From: UBA1731 sp963653155
GTDB lineage: Bacteria; Verrucomicrobiota; Kiritimatiellia; RFP12; UBA1067
Direction: 5' to 3'
Assembly (NCBI GenBank): GCA_963653155.1
Contig: CAVJWR010000029.1
Location: 1-32,985, forward strand
Length of the DNA: 32,985 nucleotides
Shown here: positions 23,618-32,213 of the stretch, in pieces
Numbering within the stretch: position 1 is the first letter of the stretch
Layout of the letters: the number at the start of each line of letters is the position of its first letter
The notes under the pieces: generated by a model
Database searches by the model: none
Told to the model about the DNA's origin: nothing
Seen by the model: only the letters and a program-made list of their open reading frames with translations
Position numbers and translations under genes: made by a program

Positions 23618-25731
23618 GATCCGTATCCTTAAGGCGCGGATTCGCGCTGCCGGTGACGATCGTGATGATGGCGATCGTCGCGATCGTCGTCGCGGCCGTA
23701 GGCGGCTTCGTCTCGCACGCCGCACGACAGACGCGGGTATATCTCGCCCGCACACGCTGTCGCCTCGCCGCGCAAAGCGTGCTTGAACAGGCGAAGGTGG
23801 AGATACAGGAGGGCTTTGCCCGATATGCGGGCGGCAGCGGTGCGGCATCCATAAAGATAGATCCGCGTCAGGCCGATGTGTACAATTGGTTCGACACTGT
23901 ATCCAGTGACCGGAAGACGATCGGATCGCCATCCGACAAGTCGGTAACGCTCTCTTCCCCGCCGAACGTGAACGGCTGTAGCGTCATGGTCGCCATCGGC
24001 CGTTTCGTCGAGCATGCGGTCGGCAGTCCTGTCGCCATCGTGCCCGTTGTGGCGACGGCCGTCTACCGATATGAGGACGGCCTTGAGGTGACCTCTACGA
24101 TACAGGAGCGAGTCATTTTCGGGACGGGGCAGAGCCGTGTATTCGACTATGCCTACTTCGTAAACAACTACGGATGGATGAACGGCAGCTCGATTGTCAT
24201 CAACGGCGATTTGCGCGCGAATGGCAACGTGAGCCTATCAGGCTCTACCGTGAACGGAATGGTCTACGCGGCGGCAAACGACGAGCTGAACGTCCCCGGC
24301 AAGGTGACGCTGGCATCCAGTCCGCAGATCAAGGGCCTGTCGGCCTACCGTTCATCCGCCGGCGACCGCGCCAGGCCGGACGTTGGCGACTACGATACGG
24401 CCGGGGCCTACGATGCGCCGAGACAGAGCGGCACGATCCGCAGACCGGACTACTACAGTGACCAGTACGACGAGGATGGACGCTGGCGCCCGATACCCAT
24501 CCCCGGCACGGGGACGGTGGGCGAGAAGTCGGGGCAGCCGATACTTAACGAGGGCGCGGATTCGCTGCCGATGCCGTTCGTCTCCGACTTGGATGCCTAC
24601 ATCGAGTACGCACAGTCCTACGGCGGCGGAGCGGGTGGCAGCCTCACCTATCCGGGCTACACGTATACCGATGCGGCGGGAACATCGCAGACTGTTGCGG
24701 GTGGCACCGTCCGCGCACACTATGATGGGACAGGCCCTTCGGGTGACACGGCTCAGGCCGACAGGGGGGCGCTCGTCCTCGTTGGTACGGCGGCTAACCC
24801 GATCCGGATCAATGGGCCGGTTGTCGTCGATTCCGACGTTATCATAAAGGGCTATGTGAAGGGGCAGGGGACGATCTACTCTGGCCGCAACATACACATC
24901 ATCGGCGACATCAGGTACGTTGATGGGCCAAAGTGGTCTCACCCCGATGGCGACGATGCGGCAGTCGAGGCGAGCAATGCGGGCAAAGACATACTTGGGC
25001 TTGTCGCAAAGGGAAACATTGTCGTTGGAGACAGCACTACGGCGGCGTGGATGAACTCGATGCGCGAATACATCCGCACGGAGGGTCGCCAGTCTGTCGT
25101 GAACCGTTACGGTTGTGATCCAAGCGACGCCAACATCGGCTATCCGTCCACATTCGATGGCGACTACACTGCCATCGAACAGGTTCCGGGGCTCTCGGCC
25201 GAGAAGGCGGCCTCCGCACCGGGTGGGTACGACGCGTCGTCTGGGCAGTTCGGCAAAGTGCGCACTCGCACCGTTGAACTCGACACCTGGCACGAGGAGG
25301 CGGTCTACGACCGCTGGGGACGCTATCAGGGCACGAAACAGGTGCGCGACACCGCTACCGAAAGTTATGTAGCCTATGACAGACGCTACTACGAGACGGT
25401 CTGCGACGACCGCATCCTACAGTCCCTGAAAGATGCATCCGGTACCGCACAGATCGATGCCGTTCTATACAACAACCATGGCATTTTCGGGACGCCCGGC
25501 CGTTCAGGCAGCGACTTCAACCTCAATGGCTCTCTCGTCTGCCGCGACGAAGCCCTCATATTTTCGGGCAATGGCATCCGATTCAACTGGGACATGCGCC
25601 TGAAGCCGAAGACCGGGAATGCGGTGACCGGGAACCTTGGCCTGCCGGTCGGTCCGCAGGATCCGTACGTGCTTGAGTGGATGGAGATTCCCGATCACCT
25701 GAACGCGGCGTATGTCACGCCGTCAGAGTAG
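23614..25731 (+). CDS. Large PilX/GspK-like minor pilin with 500-residue-plus surface domain
   Basis: 705 residues. It starts MRSVSLRRG|FALPV and a long hydrophobic helix (TIVMMAIVAIVVAAVGG), a prepilin signal but with Val instead of Glu at mature position 5. Lack of Glu5 is the known feature of GspK, the tip subunit of type II pseudopili. The rest is Gly/Ser/Asn/Asp-rich and beta-strand-rich, with repeated strand pairs such as VINGDLRANGNVSLSGSTVNG and VVDSDVIIKGYVKGQGTIYS that look like parallel beta-helix turns. Typical GspK/PilX proteins are 200-350 residues, so this one is about twice the length. Likely the tip of the fibre; no adhesin family recognised. Confidence 0.85.
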   Translation: MRSVSLRRGFALPVTIVMMAIVAIVVAAVGGFVSHAARQTRVYLARTRCRLAAQSVLEQAKVEIQEGFARYAGGSGAASIKIDPRQADVYNWFDTVSSDRKTIGSPSDKSVTLSSPPNVNGCSVMVAIGRFVEHAVGSPVAIVPVVATAVYRYEDGLEVTSTIQERVIFGTGQSRVFDYAYFVNNYGWMNGSSIVINGDLRANGNVSLSGSTVNGMVYAAANDELNVPGKVTLASSPQIKGLSAYRSSAGDRARPDVGDYDTAGAYDAPRQSGTIRRPDYYSDQYDEDGRWRPIPIPGTGTVGEKSGQPILNEGADSLPMPFVSDLDAYIEYAQSYGGGAGGSLTYPGYTYTDAAGTSQTVAGGTVRAHYDGTGPSGDTAQADRGALVLVGTAANPIRINGPVVVDSDVIIKGYVKGQGTIYSGRNIHIIGDIRYVDGPKWSHPDGDDAAVEASNAGKDILGLVAKGNIVVGDSTTAAWMNSMREYIRTEGRQSVVNRYGCDPSDANIGYPSTFDGDYTAIEQVPGLSAEKAASAPGGYDASSGQFGKVRTRTVELDTWHEEAVYDRWGRYQGTKQVRDTATESYVAYDRRYYETVCDDRILQSLKDASGTAQIDAVLYNNHGIFGTPGRSGSDFNLNGSLVCRDEALIFSGNGIRFNWDMRLKPKTGNAVTGNLGLPVGPQDPYVLEWMEIPDHLNAAYVTPSE

Positions 25732-25753
25732 TCGAAATGGCAGGTGCATCGGA

Positions 25754-25762
25754 TGGTATAAT
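25754..25762 (+). promoter_or_regulatory. Extended -10 promoter of the tail-anchored protein and sensor kinase genes
   Basis: TGGTATAAT, identical to the argC element, without a -35 match. Start near 25769 gives a ~26-base leader with an AAGAGAG ribosome-binding site before the ATG at 25795. So the kinase can be made independently of sigma-54. Confidence 0.7.
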
Positions 25763-25794
25763 ATCGGACATTCAAACATTCGAAAAGAGAGCAG

Positions 25795-26133
25795 ATGGAC
25801 ACGATATCTCCTGTATTTGCCGTCATGGAGGCTGGAGTGGATGCCGACTATGCCGCGTTGGAGCGGGCCGAGTCGCTATGCACGCCGGCCACGTCTACGG
25901 CACCATCGGGAGCGGTCTATCGCCATCGGCGGACATTGGCCGAATTGCCGTCGTCCCCTATGCCCGTCAGATCGGACGCGCCGATTGTCAAGACGGTGGC
26001 GCACGAGGCTGTGGAGACGCCGAGCCAGCCTGTAGATCCGCTCGTTCACCTGCGCACGGCGAGGCTTGGTTTCGCTCTGGTAGTCGTTTTGGTGTTGTAT
26101 GGCCTTTGGATATGGCAACGAAGGAGACGATGA
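25795..26133 (+). CDS. Small tail-anchored membrane protein of unknown function
   Basis: 112 residues, no family recognised. The first ~85 residues are hydrophilic with many Ala/Pro/Thr, and the C-terminus is one membrane helix (LGFALVVVLVLYGLWIW, about 91-107) closed by QRRRR, so the bulk of the protein would face the periplasm or be held at the inner membrane depending on orientation; the Arg tail favours an N-out, C-in topology. Its own promoter, AAGAGAG site and 1-base gap to the kinase support a real gene, possibly a partner of that kinase. Confidence 0.65.
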   Translation: MDTISPVFAVMEAGVDADYAALERAESLCTPATSTAPSGAVYRHRRTLAELPSSPMPVRSDAPIVKTVAHEAVETPSQPVDPLVHLRTARLGFALVVVLVLYGLWIWQRRRR

Positions 26134-26134
26134 G

Positions 26135-28828
26135 ATGACAGATGGTAGAGGACGCCGGGATGCGCCGGGATTGATGGGGCTGACGGCCTTTGCGAAAGCC
26201 GTGCATTCGATCCGTACGCGCTATGCGCTCATGACGGGGTTCTTCCTGTTGCTTTTTCTGGCGGTATTCTATGTCGGTGGACGCTTTGTCCTCTCAAATC
26301 TTGTTCAGGATACCGAACGGCAGGTGCATGAGGCTGGACTGCGAATGACGGCGATGGCCCGTAAGCAGGCCGAGGAGGTGCGCACTGCCGCCGTCGGCGC
26401 ACTTGCGCATCCCGGTGCGGCGTTTGCGGACGCTCGGCGACTCATTACGGACTTTGGCGCTTCGTTTTCGCTTGTTGCCCGATTCGCGTCCGACGGGCGT
26501 TCCCGCGACGGTGTGCGGTGTGCGACGGATGGACAGAGCCCTGTGCCGCTTGTGGCCGATGACTTTGCCGCCTACTCCGATGTGCTGAAGGATTGGGTAT
26601 TGGCGGTTCGTCGCACGGCGACTGAGCGTACTGTCGCGGATGGGACGGTTGGCATCCTGCGGATGGACGGGCATCTGCATGGAGTGGTGCTGTTGCCGCA
26701 GGGTGACGGTTTCGTGCTGTTTGGACTGCCGTTCGCCACTTCGGCGTTCGCGGGATTGGGGAAGGGGCCTGGCGCGAACCTTGAGATACGCGTATGCGGG
26801 GCGAATGCGGCGGCTGTCCGGCAGGCGAACACGCACCGTGCAGCGCGTTCGCGCGACGGCATCGCGCCGATGTTCACGGGATCGCTTGACGATGCTCCGC
26901 AGGATGCTTCGCTTTGGAGATTCCGCACGAATCCGCTGGATGCGACGCTTGTCCTCCGCGACATCTCGGGCCACGCCGTCTCGGTCGTGTCTGTATCCTT
27001 GCCGAAGGTGTTCTTGGGCGCGACACGGATGGCAGTATTGCAGTTGGCGTTCTTCGTTGCGCTCGGCGGCATCCTCTTCGTGCTGCCGATCTTCTGGGTT
27101 CAGGGACGACTGCTTCTGAACCCGCTGACGCGGATGACGCGGATGATTGCGGAGTTGGGCGTGGGCGCTTCCAGTCTCGACTGCCCTCGCATCGTCTGGG
27201 AGGGGAAGGATGAGTTCGCGCTGTTGGCGGAGTCGGTAAACCGGCTCGTCGAGACGATCGCCGCGAAGACTGTCACGCTCGCAAATGTGGAGGCGAGCCA
27301 TCAGGCTCTCATCGCGGGGGTGCCGGATGCGCTCATCGTCTTCGACACGCAGGGACGGCTGGTGTCCGTCTCCAAGCAGGCCGAGGGCGTGCCGCAGATG
27401 CCGGGGCTCTTCGCGGAGGAGCCGCCATCGGCGGCAGTATTTGGTGCGGAGGGCGTTGCCGCTTTCACGCGGGCGATAGATGAGACGTTCCGCACGGGTG
27501 CGGTCACCAAGGTCAGCTTGGAGGTGCAGCGTCCGCTCGGCGCGGCGGAGGATGTCACGACGCGGCGCTTTGAATTGCGGATCACGCGGATGGGACCTCG
27601 CTTCGCTCTGGCGATTGTTCGCGATGTCACGGCCGAGTACGCAGAGCATATGCAGCGGCTCGCGGCAGAGGCACGAGCGATGGATGTATCCAAGCGCGAG
27701 TCGCTGACGATGCTTGCCGCCGGCATCGCGCACGACATGAACAATGTCCTCTCTGTCGTCCTGAATGCGGCCGAATGCTCTGACGCGGGTGACCCGGATG
27801 AGGCGGCGAAGGCGCTCGGCACGATACGCGATGCCGTCCGGCGCGGCTCTTCCATGATGCATGAGCTCGTGACTTTCGCGGGGGAGGGCCGGATGACGCT
27901 CATGCGCGCCAATCCGAAAATGGTGCTGGAGGACGTTCGGCAGCTTGTCACTCGTGTCGTTGGCGACCGTGTCGAGGTCACGTTTGTGGAGTCGCCGGAC
28001 GTGCCTGACGTGGATGTCGATTTCAACCAGTTCTGGAAAGTGCTCTTCAACATCGTCAAGAATGCCGGCGAGGCCATGGGCGAAAATCCCGGACATGTCA
28101 CGCTGAGCGTCGCGCCGTTTAGGATGACGGAGGACGAGGCCACAACGTTCGTCTCCGAGCATCCGCTGCCGCCAGGCGATGGAGTGCTGTTTCGGATCTC
28201 GGATGATGGACCGGGAATCCCGGAAGGGATCAGGGATCGCATCTTCGACCCGTATGTGTCCTCCAAATCGCTTGGAAGGGGGTTGGGGCTTGCGACAGTG
28301 CGGACGATCATCGAGGCGCATGGCGGCGGCATTGCCGTGGAGAGCCAGATTGATCGCGGCACCACGTTCCGCATATACCTGCCGGTGTCTAAACTGCCGC
28401 CGGAGGCGGGGCGGACGCCTTCGGCACCGCAGACAGCGGAGCTTTCTGGGGACATCCTGATTGTTGATGACGAAGAGGCGATCCTGAAGACGACGCAGAT
28501 ACTCTGTCGGGCCTTGAAGCTTACACCCCATGTCGCCCGCGACCGTCGTGAGGCGCTTGCGATCGTCCGGCGGCATGCCGCATACCTTCGGGCAATCATC
28601 CTTGACGCACATCTCGGACAGATCGACACCGTGCGGTTGCTTGGCGCGTTCCGGCTTGGTGCGCCGCATGTGCCGGTCATACTGGCATCCGGGGCGTCAC
28701 CTGAGGCTATGGAGAAGATGTTCCATGCCCATCCCTATGACGTATTCCTGCAAAAGCCGTATACGCTCGAAGAGCTTAAGCGTGCGCTTCTGGATGCGTC
28801 ATCATCGCCGGTGGCAGACATCAAGTAG
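26135..28828 (+). CDS. Hybrid sensor histidine kinase with C-terminal receiver domain
   Basis: 897 residues from ATG 26135 (AAGGAGA 7 bases upstream). Layout: membrane helix 31-51; a ~245-residue periplasmic sensing region of unclear family, with a Cache/CHASE4-like late strand GVVLLPQGDGFVLFGLPFAT; second membrane helix about 299-321; HAMP (about 322-375); a PAS-like domain (DALIVFDTQGRLVSVS); HisKA with His533 in AAGIAHDMNNVLSVVL; HATPase with N-box NIVKNAGEAMG, DDGPGIP and GRGLGLATVRTII; receiver from about 773 with DDEE, phospho-Asp824 in IILDAHLG and Lys in FLQKPY. All catalytic residues are intact. Its own receiver suggests a relay. It is the only full kinase near the NtrC-type regulator. 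Confidence 0.94.
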   Translation: MTDGRGRRDAPGLMGLTAFAKAVHSIRTRYALMTGFFLLLFLAVFYVGGRFVLSNLVQDTERQVHEAGLRMTAMARKQAEEVRTAAVGALAHPGAAFADARRLITDFGASFSLVARFASDGRSRDGVRCATDGQSPVPLVADDFAAYSDVLKDWVLAVRRTATERTVADGTVGILRMDGHLHGVVLLPQGDGFVLFGLPFATSAFAGLGKGPGANLEIRVCGANAAAVRQANTHRAARSRDGIAPMFTGSLDDAPQDASLWRFRTNPLDATLVLRDISGHAVSVVSVSLPKVFLGATRMAVLQLAFFVALGGILFVLPIFWVQGRLLLNPLTRMTRMIAELGVGASSLDCPRIVWEGKDEFALLAESVNRLVETIAAKTVTLANVEASHQALIAGVPDALIVFDTQGRLVSVSKQAEGVPQMPGLFAEEPPSAAVFGAEGVAAFTRAIDETFRTGAVTKVSLEVQRPLGAAEDVTTRRFELRITRMGPRFALAIVRDVTAEYAEHMQRLAAEARAMDVSKRESLTMLAAGIAHDMNNVLSVVLNAAECSDAGDPDEAAKALGTIRDAVRRGSSMMHELVTFAGEGRMTLMRANPKMVLEDVRQLVTRVVGDRVEVTFVESPDVPDVDVDFNQFWKVLFNIVKNAGEAMGENPGHVTLSVAPFRMTEDEATTFVSEHPLPPGDGVLFRISDDGPGIPEGIRDRIFDPYVSSKSLGRGLGLATVRTIIEAHGGGIAVESQIDRGTTFRIYLPVSKLPPEAGRTPSAPQTAELSGDILIVDDEEAILKTTQILCRALKLTPHVARDRREALAIVRRHAAYLRAIILDAHLGQIDTVRLLGAFRLGAPHVPVILASGASPEAMEKMFHAHPYDVFLQKPYTLEELKRALLDASSSPVADIK

Positions 28829-28883
28829 TGCACCGTATCCGAGGCTAATTCCCGAAGCGTAGGTTGGGGAGGAAGAAGACCAA

Positions 28884-28912
28884 TTGACTTTTGTGACACT
28901 TTGATATATAAT
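28884..28912 (+). promoter_or_regulatory. Sigma-70 promoter of the FadL-family gene
   Basis: TTGACT (28884-28889), 17-base spacer, TATAAT (28907-28912): near-perfect. Start near 28919; AAGGAAGG ribosome-binding site before the ATG at 28949. Confidence 0.88.
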
Positions 28913-28917
28913 GTCAC
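28893..28917. promoter_or_regulatory. Inverted repeat across the FadL promoter (possible operator)
   Basis: GTGACA (28893-28898) and TGTCAC (28912-28917) are perfect complements 13 bases apart, spanning the spacer and -10. Bound protein would occlude the promoter. The TGTGAC half-site also occurs in the argC hairpin but with different spacing. Confidence 0.45.
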
Positions 28918-28948
28918 GCTGTCTTTTTAACCCAAGGAAGGTCTAAGA

Positions 28949-30232
28949 ATGAGCAGTCAAAAGGCAATGGCATTGGCGGTGGCTTCCGCCATGTTTTCGA
29001 CATCGGCGTTTTGTGCCGGCTTCGCCCTGTATGAAGGTTCGGCGAAGGGCACCGCGCTTGGTGGCGCGGTCATGGGCAAGGCCGTAGATGCGTCGGCGAA
29101 CTTCTACAACCCAGCTACGATGGCCGACTTCACGAATACCGTCGTAACCGTTGGTTTTGTGACTGAACACCCCACTGCCGATACGATAATTGATGGTCGC
29201 CCCGGAACCAAGATGGATCCCGGCGCGTTTCTTCTGCCTCACTTCCATCTCGTGCAGCCTCTTCCGTACGATTTTGCGTTCGGTCTCGGCTTTGCCCCTG
29301 AATTTGGCCTTGGTACGCACTACAATCCAGGTTGGGCTCTCGACTGGAATACGCAGAAGACAACGGTTAGAGGCCTTACCCTCACGCCGAACCTTTCATA
29401 CCGCATAACTGAGGACTGGTCGGTTTCTGCCGGTTTTCGGTTGCTTTATTTTGATTTTGAACAGTATTCGTACCAGTATACGGGTGCAAGGAACCTTAAT
29501 GGCAGCCTGAACAGGGGGCACTTCCGCCTGAGGGGCGACAATGGCTTTACCGATTGGGGATGGCAACTTTCAACCCGCTATCGGATAACGGATACGTTCT
29601 CCGTAGGCGCAATGTACAAGTCCTACATCGATTCGAGGATCAAGGGTGAGGCGAGGATGACTGGTGCCGGAAACGCCATAGTGGGGATGGGTCCAACCGG
29701 TCCCATAATTGCCAATGTGAATAGCATTGCCACGGGAGACGCGAGTGCGGATATCAGGCTTCCTCAGTCTGTGACGATAGGCGCAAACTGGGATGCGCTT
29801 GATACGCTGCACCTTGGAGCGGCGCTTACCTGGACGGAATGGTCTTCCATGCCGGCCATCAACTTCAATCTTCCTACGGGTCGCAAGCCGACCAATCTGG
29901 GTTGGGACGATGTTTTCCGCATTGGGTTTGGCGGCACTTGGGATTTCCACGAGAACTTTTCGCTCTTGGGTTCCTATGTGTTCGATATGGATCCGTGCAG
30001 CACAAAGGATAATGAGGGTTCCACGATGTTGCCGCCTGGCGATCGTCACATCGGAACGGTCGGTCTCGCATGGCATTATGGCCCCATTGACGTTACCCTC
30101 AGCTACGGCATTGTGTTCATGTGTTCGGAGTCTGTCAGGTACACTCATCCGGTAACGGGCCGTCAAGTGCGGTTTGGTACGGAAAACGGCCTTTCGCAGG
30201 CGGTTGGCCTTTCCGTGACGTACGCATTCTGA
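28949..30232 (+). CDS. FadL/OmpP1/TodX family outer-membrane transporter
   Basis: 427 residues. Signal peptide (about 1-23, cut after AFCA), then the family's N-terminal hatch region beginning AGFALYEGSAKGTALGGAVMGKAVDASANFYNPATM, in which the GxA...NPAxM pattern is diagnostic. The remainder alternates beta strands of a 14-strand barrel and ends in an aromatic residue (VTYAF), the outer-membrane assembly signal. Members take up long-chain fatty acids or aromatic hydrocarbons by lateral diffusion; the substrate here is unknown. It is a monocistron or paired with vsr, whose start is 8 bases after the stop. Confidence 0.92.
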   Translation: MSSQKAMALAVASAMFSTSAFCAGFALYEGSAKGTALGGAVMGKAVDASANFYNPATMADFTNTVVTVGFVTEHPTADTIIDGRPGTKMDPGAFLLPHFHLVQPLPYDFAFGLGFAPEFGLGTHYNPGWALDWNTQKTTVRGLTLTPNLSYRITEDWSVSAGFRLLYFDFEQYSYQYTGARNLNGSLNRGHFRLRGDNGFTDWGWQLSTRYRITDTFSVGAMYKSYIDSRIKGEARMTGAGNAIVGMGPTGPIIANVNSIATGDASADIRLPQSVTIGANWDALDTLHLGAALTWTEWSSMPAINFNLPTGRKPTNLGWDDVFRIGFGGTWDFHENFSLLGSYVFDMDPCSTKDNEGSTMLPPGDRHIGTVGLAWHYGPIDVTLSYGIVFMCSESVRYTHPVTGRQVRFGTENGLSQAVGLSVTYAF

Positions 30233-30240
30233 TTAGGCTA

Positions 30241-30723
30241 ATGGACAGGGTTTCTCCTGAACAGCGCAGCCGGATAATGAGCCGCATTCACGGGCGCGAC
30301 ACAAAGCCGGAGATGCTTGTGCGGCGGCGGATATTCGCGTCCGGATGGCGGTTTAGGGTGTGCGACAAGCGTCTGCTCGGGAAGCCGGATGTAGTGGTTC
30401 CCCGTGCACGTACGATAATCGACATTCGCGGGTGCTTTTGGCATAGGCATGGCTGTGCCGTTTCGACTATGCCAAAGAGCAATGTCGCGTTCTGGATGGA
30501 AAAATGGTCCAAGAACGTGTGCAGGGACAAGCGCAACGAGAAGTCTTGGCGTGAAGCCGGCTGGAACCTTATTGTCGTGTGGGAATGCGCACTCGCGAAG
30601 CGAAATCTCGAACGTACGCTGATGCGCATCTGCTCCGCCCTCGACATATGGACTGAAGAGCTGTCCGGCTTGAATGCAAAAAGACGCCGTCCACACAGAC
30701 TTGTGCTTCCGCACTCTCCATAG
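30241..30723 (+). CDS. vsr: Very short patch repair endonuclease Vsr
   Basis: 160 residues. Vsr nicks 5' of a T:G mismatch that arises when 5-methylcytosine deaminates. Family motifs are all visible: MSRIHGRDTKPEMLVRR, GKPD with candidate catalytic Asp50, GCFWHRHGC (64-72) with His68 and His70 and zinc-site cysteines, NVCRDKRNEKSW and WECAL. The start at 30241 is chosen because it begins the conserved N-terminus; an upstream in-frame extension would lie in fadL. vsr is normally beside a C5 cytosine methyltransferase gene; none is in the window. Confidence 0.94.
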   Translation: MDRVSPEQRSRIMSRIHGRDTKPEMLVRRRIFASGWRFRVCDKRLLGKPDVVVPRARTIIDIRGCFWHRHGCAVSTMPKSNVAFWMEKWSKNVCRDKRNEKSWREAGWNLIVVWECALAKRNLERTLMRICSALDIWTEELSGLNAKRRRPHRLVLPHSP

Positions 30724-30731
30724 TGGACGGC
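30686..30731. terminator. Inverted repeat at the vsr/gltD convergent end (possible weak terminator)
   Basis: Perfect 9-bp arms GCCGTCCAC (30686-30694) and GTGGACGGC (30723-30731) around a 28-base loop that itself contains GTGC-TTCC-GCAC. It overlaps the vsr 3' end. No T-tract, so termination by this stem is unsure. Confidence 0.3.
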
Positions 30732-30764
30732 TCTATGTGATTCGTCAGGCTGTTCGCCTTGCCG

Positions 30765-32135
30765 TCAGAGGGTCGCGAATCCGTGCAGGTTCTTGCCGTC
30801 GGCAATGGCCCTCACGACAAGGGATGCGCCGGTTGCGCAGTCGCCTACGGCGAATATGCGCTTGCTGGGATCAGATATGATTGCTGTGCGAGGGGTCAAT
30901 TCAAGCCCAAGTTGCTCGACTATCGGATGGGTCTTTGGAACGCCTGTGAAGCCCATGGCCAGCAGCACGAGATCTGCCTCTATCGTCTCCCTTGTTCCGG
31001 GAACGCTTGTGAATTTGGTTGGCTTGCCGGTGGGCGTGAACGCCCATTCCACGGTTTCAACTTCAACTCCCGAAACCTTGCCGCCGTTGCCGATGAACTG
31101 GAGCGAATTCAGGTTCCATCTCCGCTGGCATCCTTCCTTGTGGCTTGAGCTTGTGCGGAGCTGATATGGCCAAAGCGGCCAGGGCGTAGAAGGGCTTCGC
31201 GTGTCTGGCGGCTTGGGCATGATTTCGATTTGCTCTACGCTTTTCGCGCCTTGGCGTATCGCTGTGCCGACACAGTCGGATCCCGTGTCGCCTCCGCCAA
31301 TCACAAGCACCTTCTTGCCGGTGGCCGAGACTGGCAGTTCCGGCAGTTCTCCCGTGAGTACCCGATTCTGTCCGGAAAGGAATTCGAGGGCGAGGTGTAT
31401 TCCGGAGAGTTCACGTCCCGGGATGTTCAGGTCGCGAGCCGCAGGAGTGCCTATGGCGAGGATTACCGCATCGTTCGCCCTTTGCAGGTAAGATGCCGAG
31501 ATGTCCGTGCCGACTGTGATGCCGGTCTTGAACGTGATGCCTTCCGCCTCAAGGATAGCACGGCGTCGGTCGATTATGGATTTGTCGAGCTTGAAGCACG
31601 GTATCCCGTATCTGAGTAGTCCGCCTATCTCCTGGTTGCGTTCGTAGACCGTCACCCTATAGCCCTTGCGGCGGAATGTCACCGCTGCGGAAAGTCCGGC
31701 CGGTCCCGCTCCGACGATGGCAATGGACTTGCCGTTTTCAGAAGCTGGAGGGCGCGGCTTGACCCATCCGTTTGCGAATGCAGTCTCGATTATGTGCTTT
31801 TCCGATTGCCGAATCATCACCGACTCTTCGTCGAGCTGGTGTACGCAGCTTGCCTCGCACAGCGCAGGGCATACGCGAGCCGTGAATTCCGGGAAGTCGG
31901 AACGTTGGCTGAGCAGTTCGTATGCACGGTGGTCGTCGCCATCCGCGACGGCACGGTTCTGGTCGGGAACGAGATTTCCGAGTGGGCATCCGTATGCATG
32001 GCAGAATGGCTGCCCGCAGTTCATGCACCGTGATACCTGTTTGCGTATGTCATCCGCAGGAAGATGGCGCTCCACCTCGTTGAAGTCCTTGCACCGCTCG
32101 TCTCTGTCGCGGTAAATGTCGTGAATGCGTTCCAT
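30765..32135 (-). CDS. gltD: Glutamate synthase small (beta) subunit
   Basis: 456 residues. It passes electrons from NADPH through FAD and Fe-S centres to the large subunit, which makes glutamate from 2-oxoglutarate and glutamine. The N-terminal Fe-S region has Cys37, 40, 45 and 50 (CMNCGQPFCHAYGCPLGN) and Cys89, 93, 97. FAD site: AIVGAGPAGLSAA; then GGLLRYGIPCFKLDK; NADPH site: VLVIGGGDTGSDC; C-terminal FAVGDCATGASLVVRAIADG. All elements are intact. The ATG has no clear ribosome-binding site and is 78 bases after the gltB stop. Confidence 0.96.
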   Translation of the reverse strand: MERIHDIYRDRDERCKDFNEVERHLPADDIRKQVSRCMNCGQPFCHAYGCPLGNLVPDQNRAVADGDDHRAYELLSQRSDFPEFTARVCPALCEASCVHQLDEESVMIRQSEKHIIETAFANGWVKPRPPASENGKSIAIVGAGPAGLSAAVTFRRKGYRVTVYERNQEIGGLLRYGIPCFKLDKSIIDRRRAILEAEGITFKTGITVGTDISASYLQRANDAVILAIGTPAARDLNIPGRELSGIHLALEFLSGQNRVLTGELPELPVSATGKKVLVIGGGDTGSDCVGTAIRQGAKSVEQIEIMPKPPDTRSPSTPWPLWPYQLRTSSSHKEGCQRRWNLNSLQFIGNGGKVSGVEVETVEWAFTPTGKPTKFTSVPGTRETIEADLVLLAMGFTGVPKTHPIVEQLGLELTPRTAIISDPSKRIFAVGDCATGASLVVRAIADGKNLHGFATL

Positions 32136-32213
32136 TTTAGTTTGGCCGTTGATGGTTTGTTTGCGAAATTCAGTGTTCTGTATTTTTTTGTTTCGTCGGA
32201 TCTCGCACCGCGA

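Noticed and set aside
26294..28669. Very long open frame on the minus strand opposite the sensor kinase
   Set aside because: It is a shadow of codon bias in a GC-rich gene; the protein is Arg-rich and unlike any family, while the plus-strand gene has full kinase motifs.
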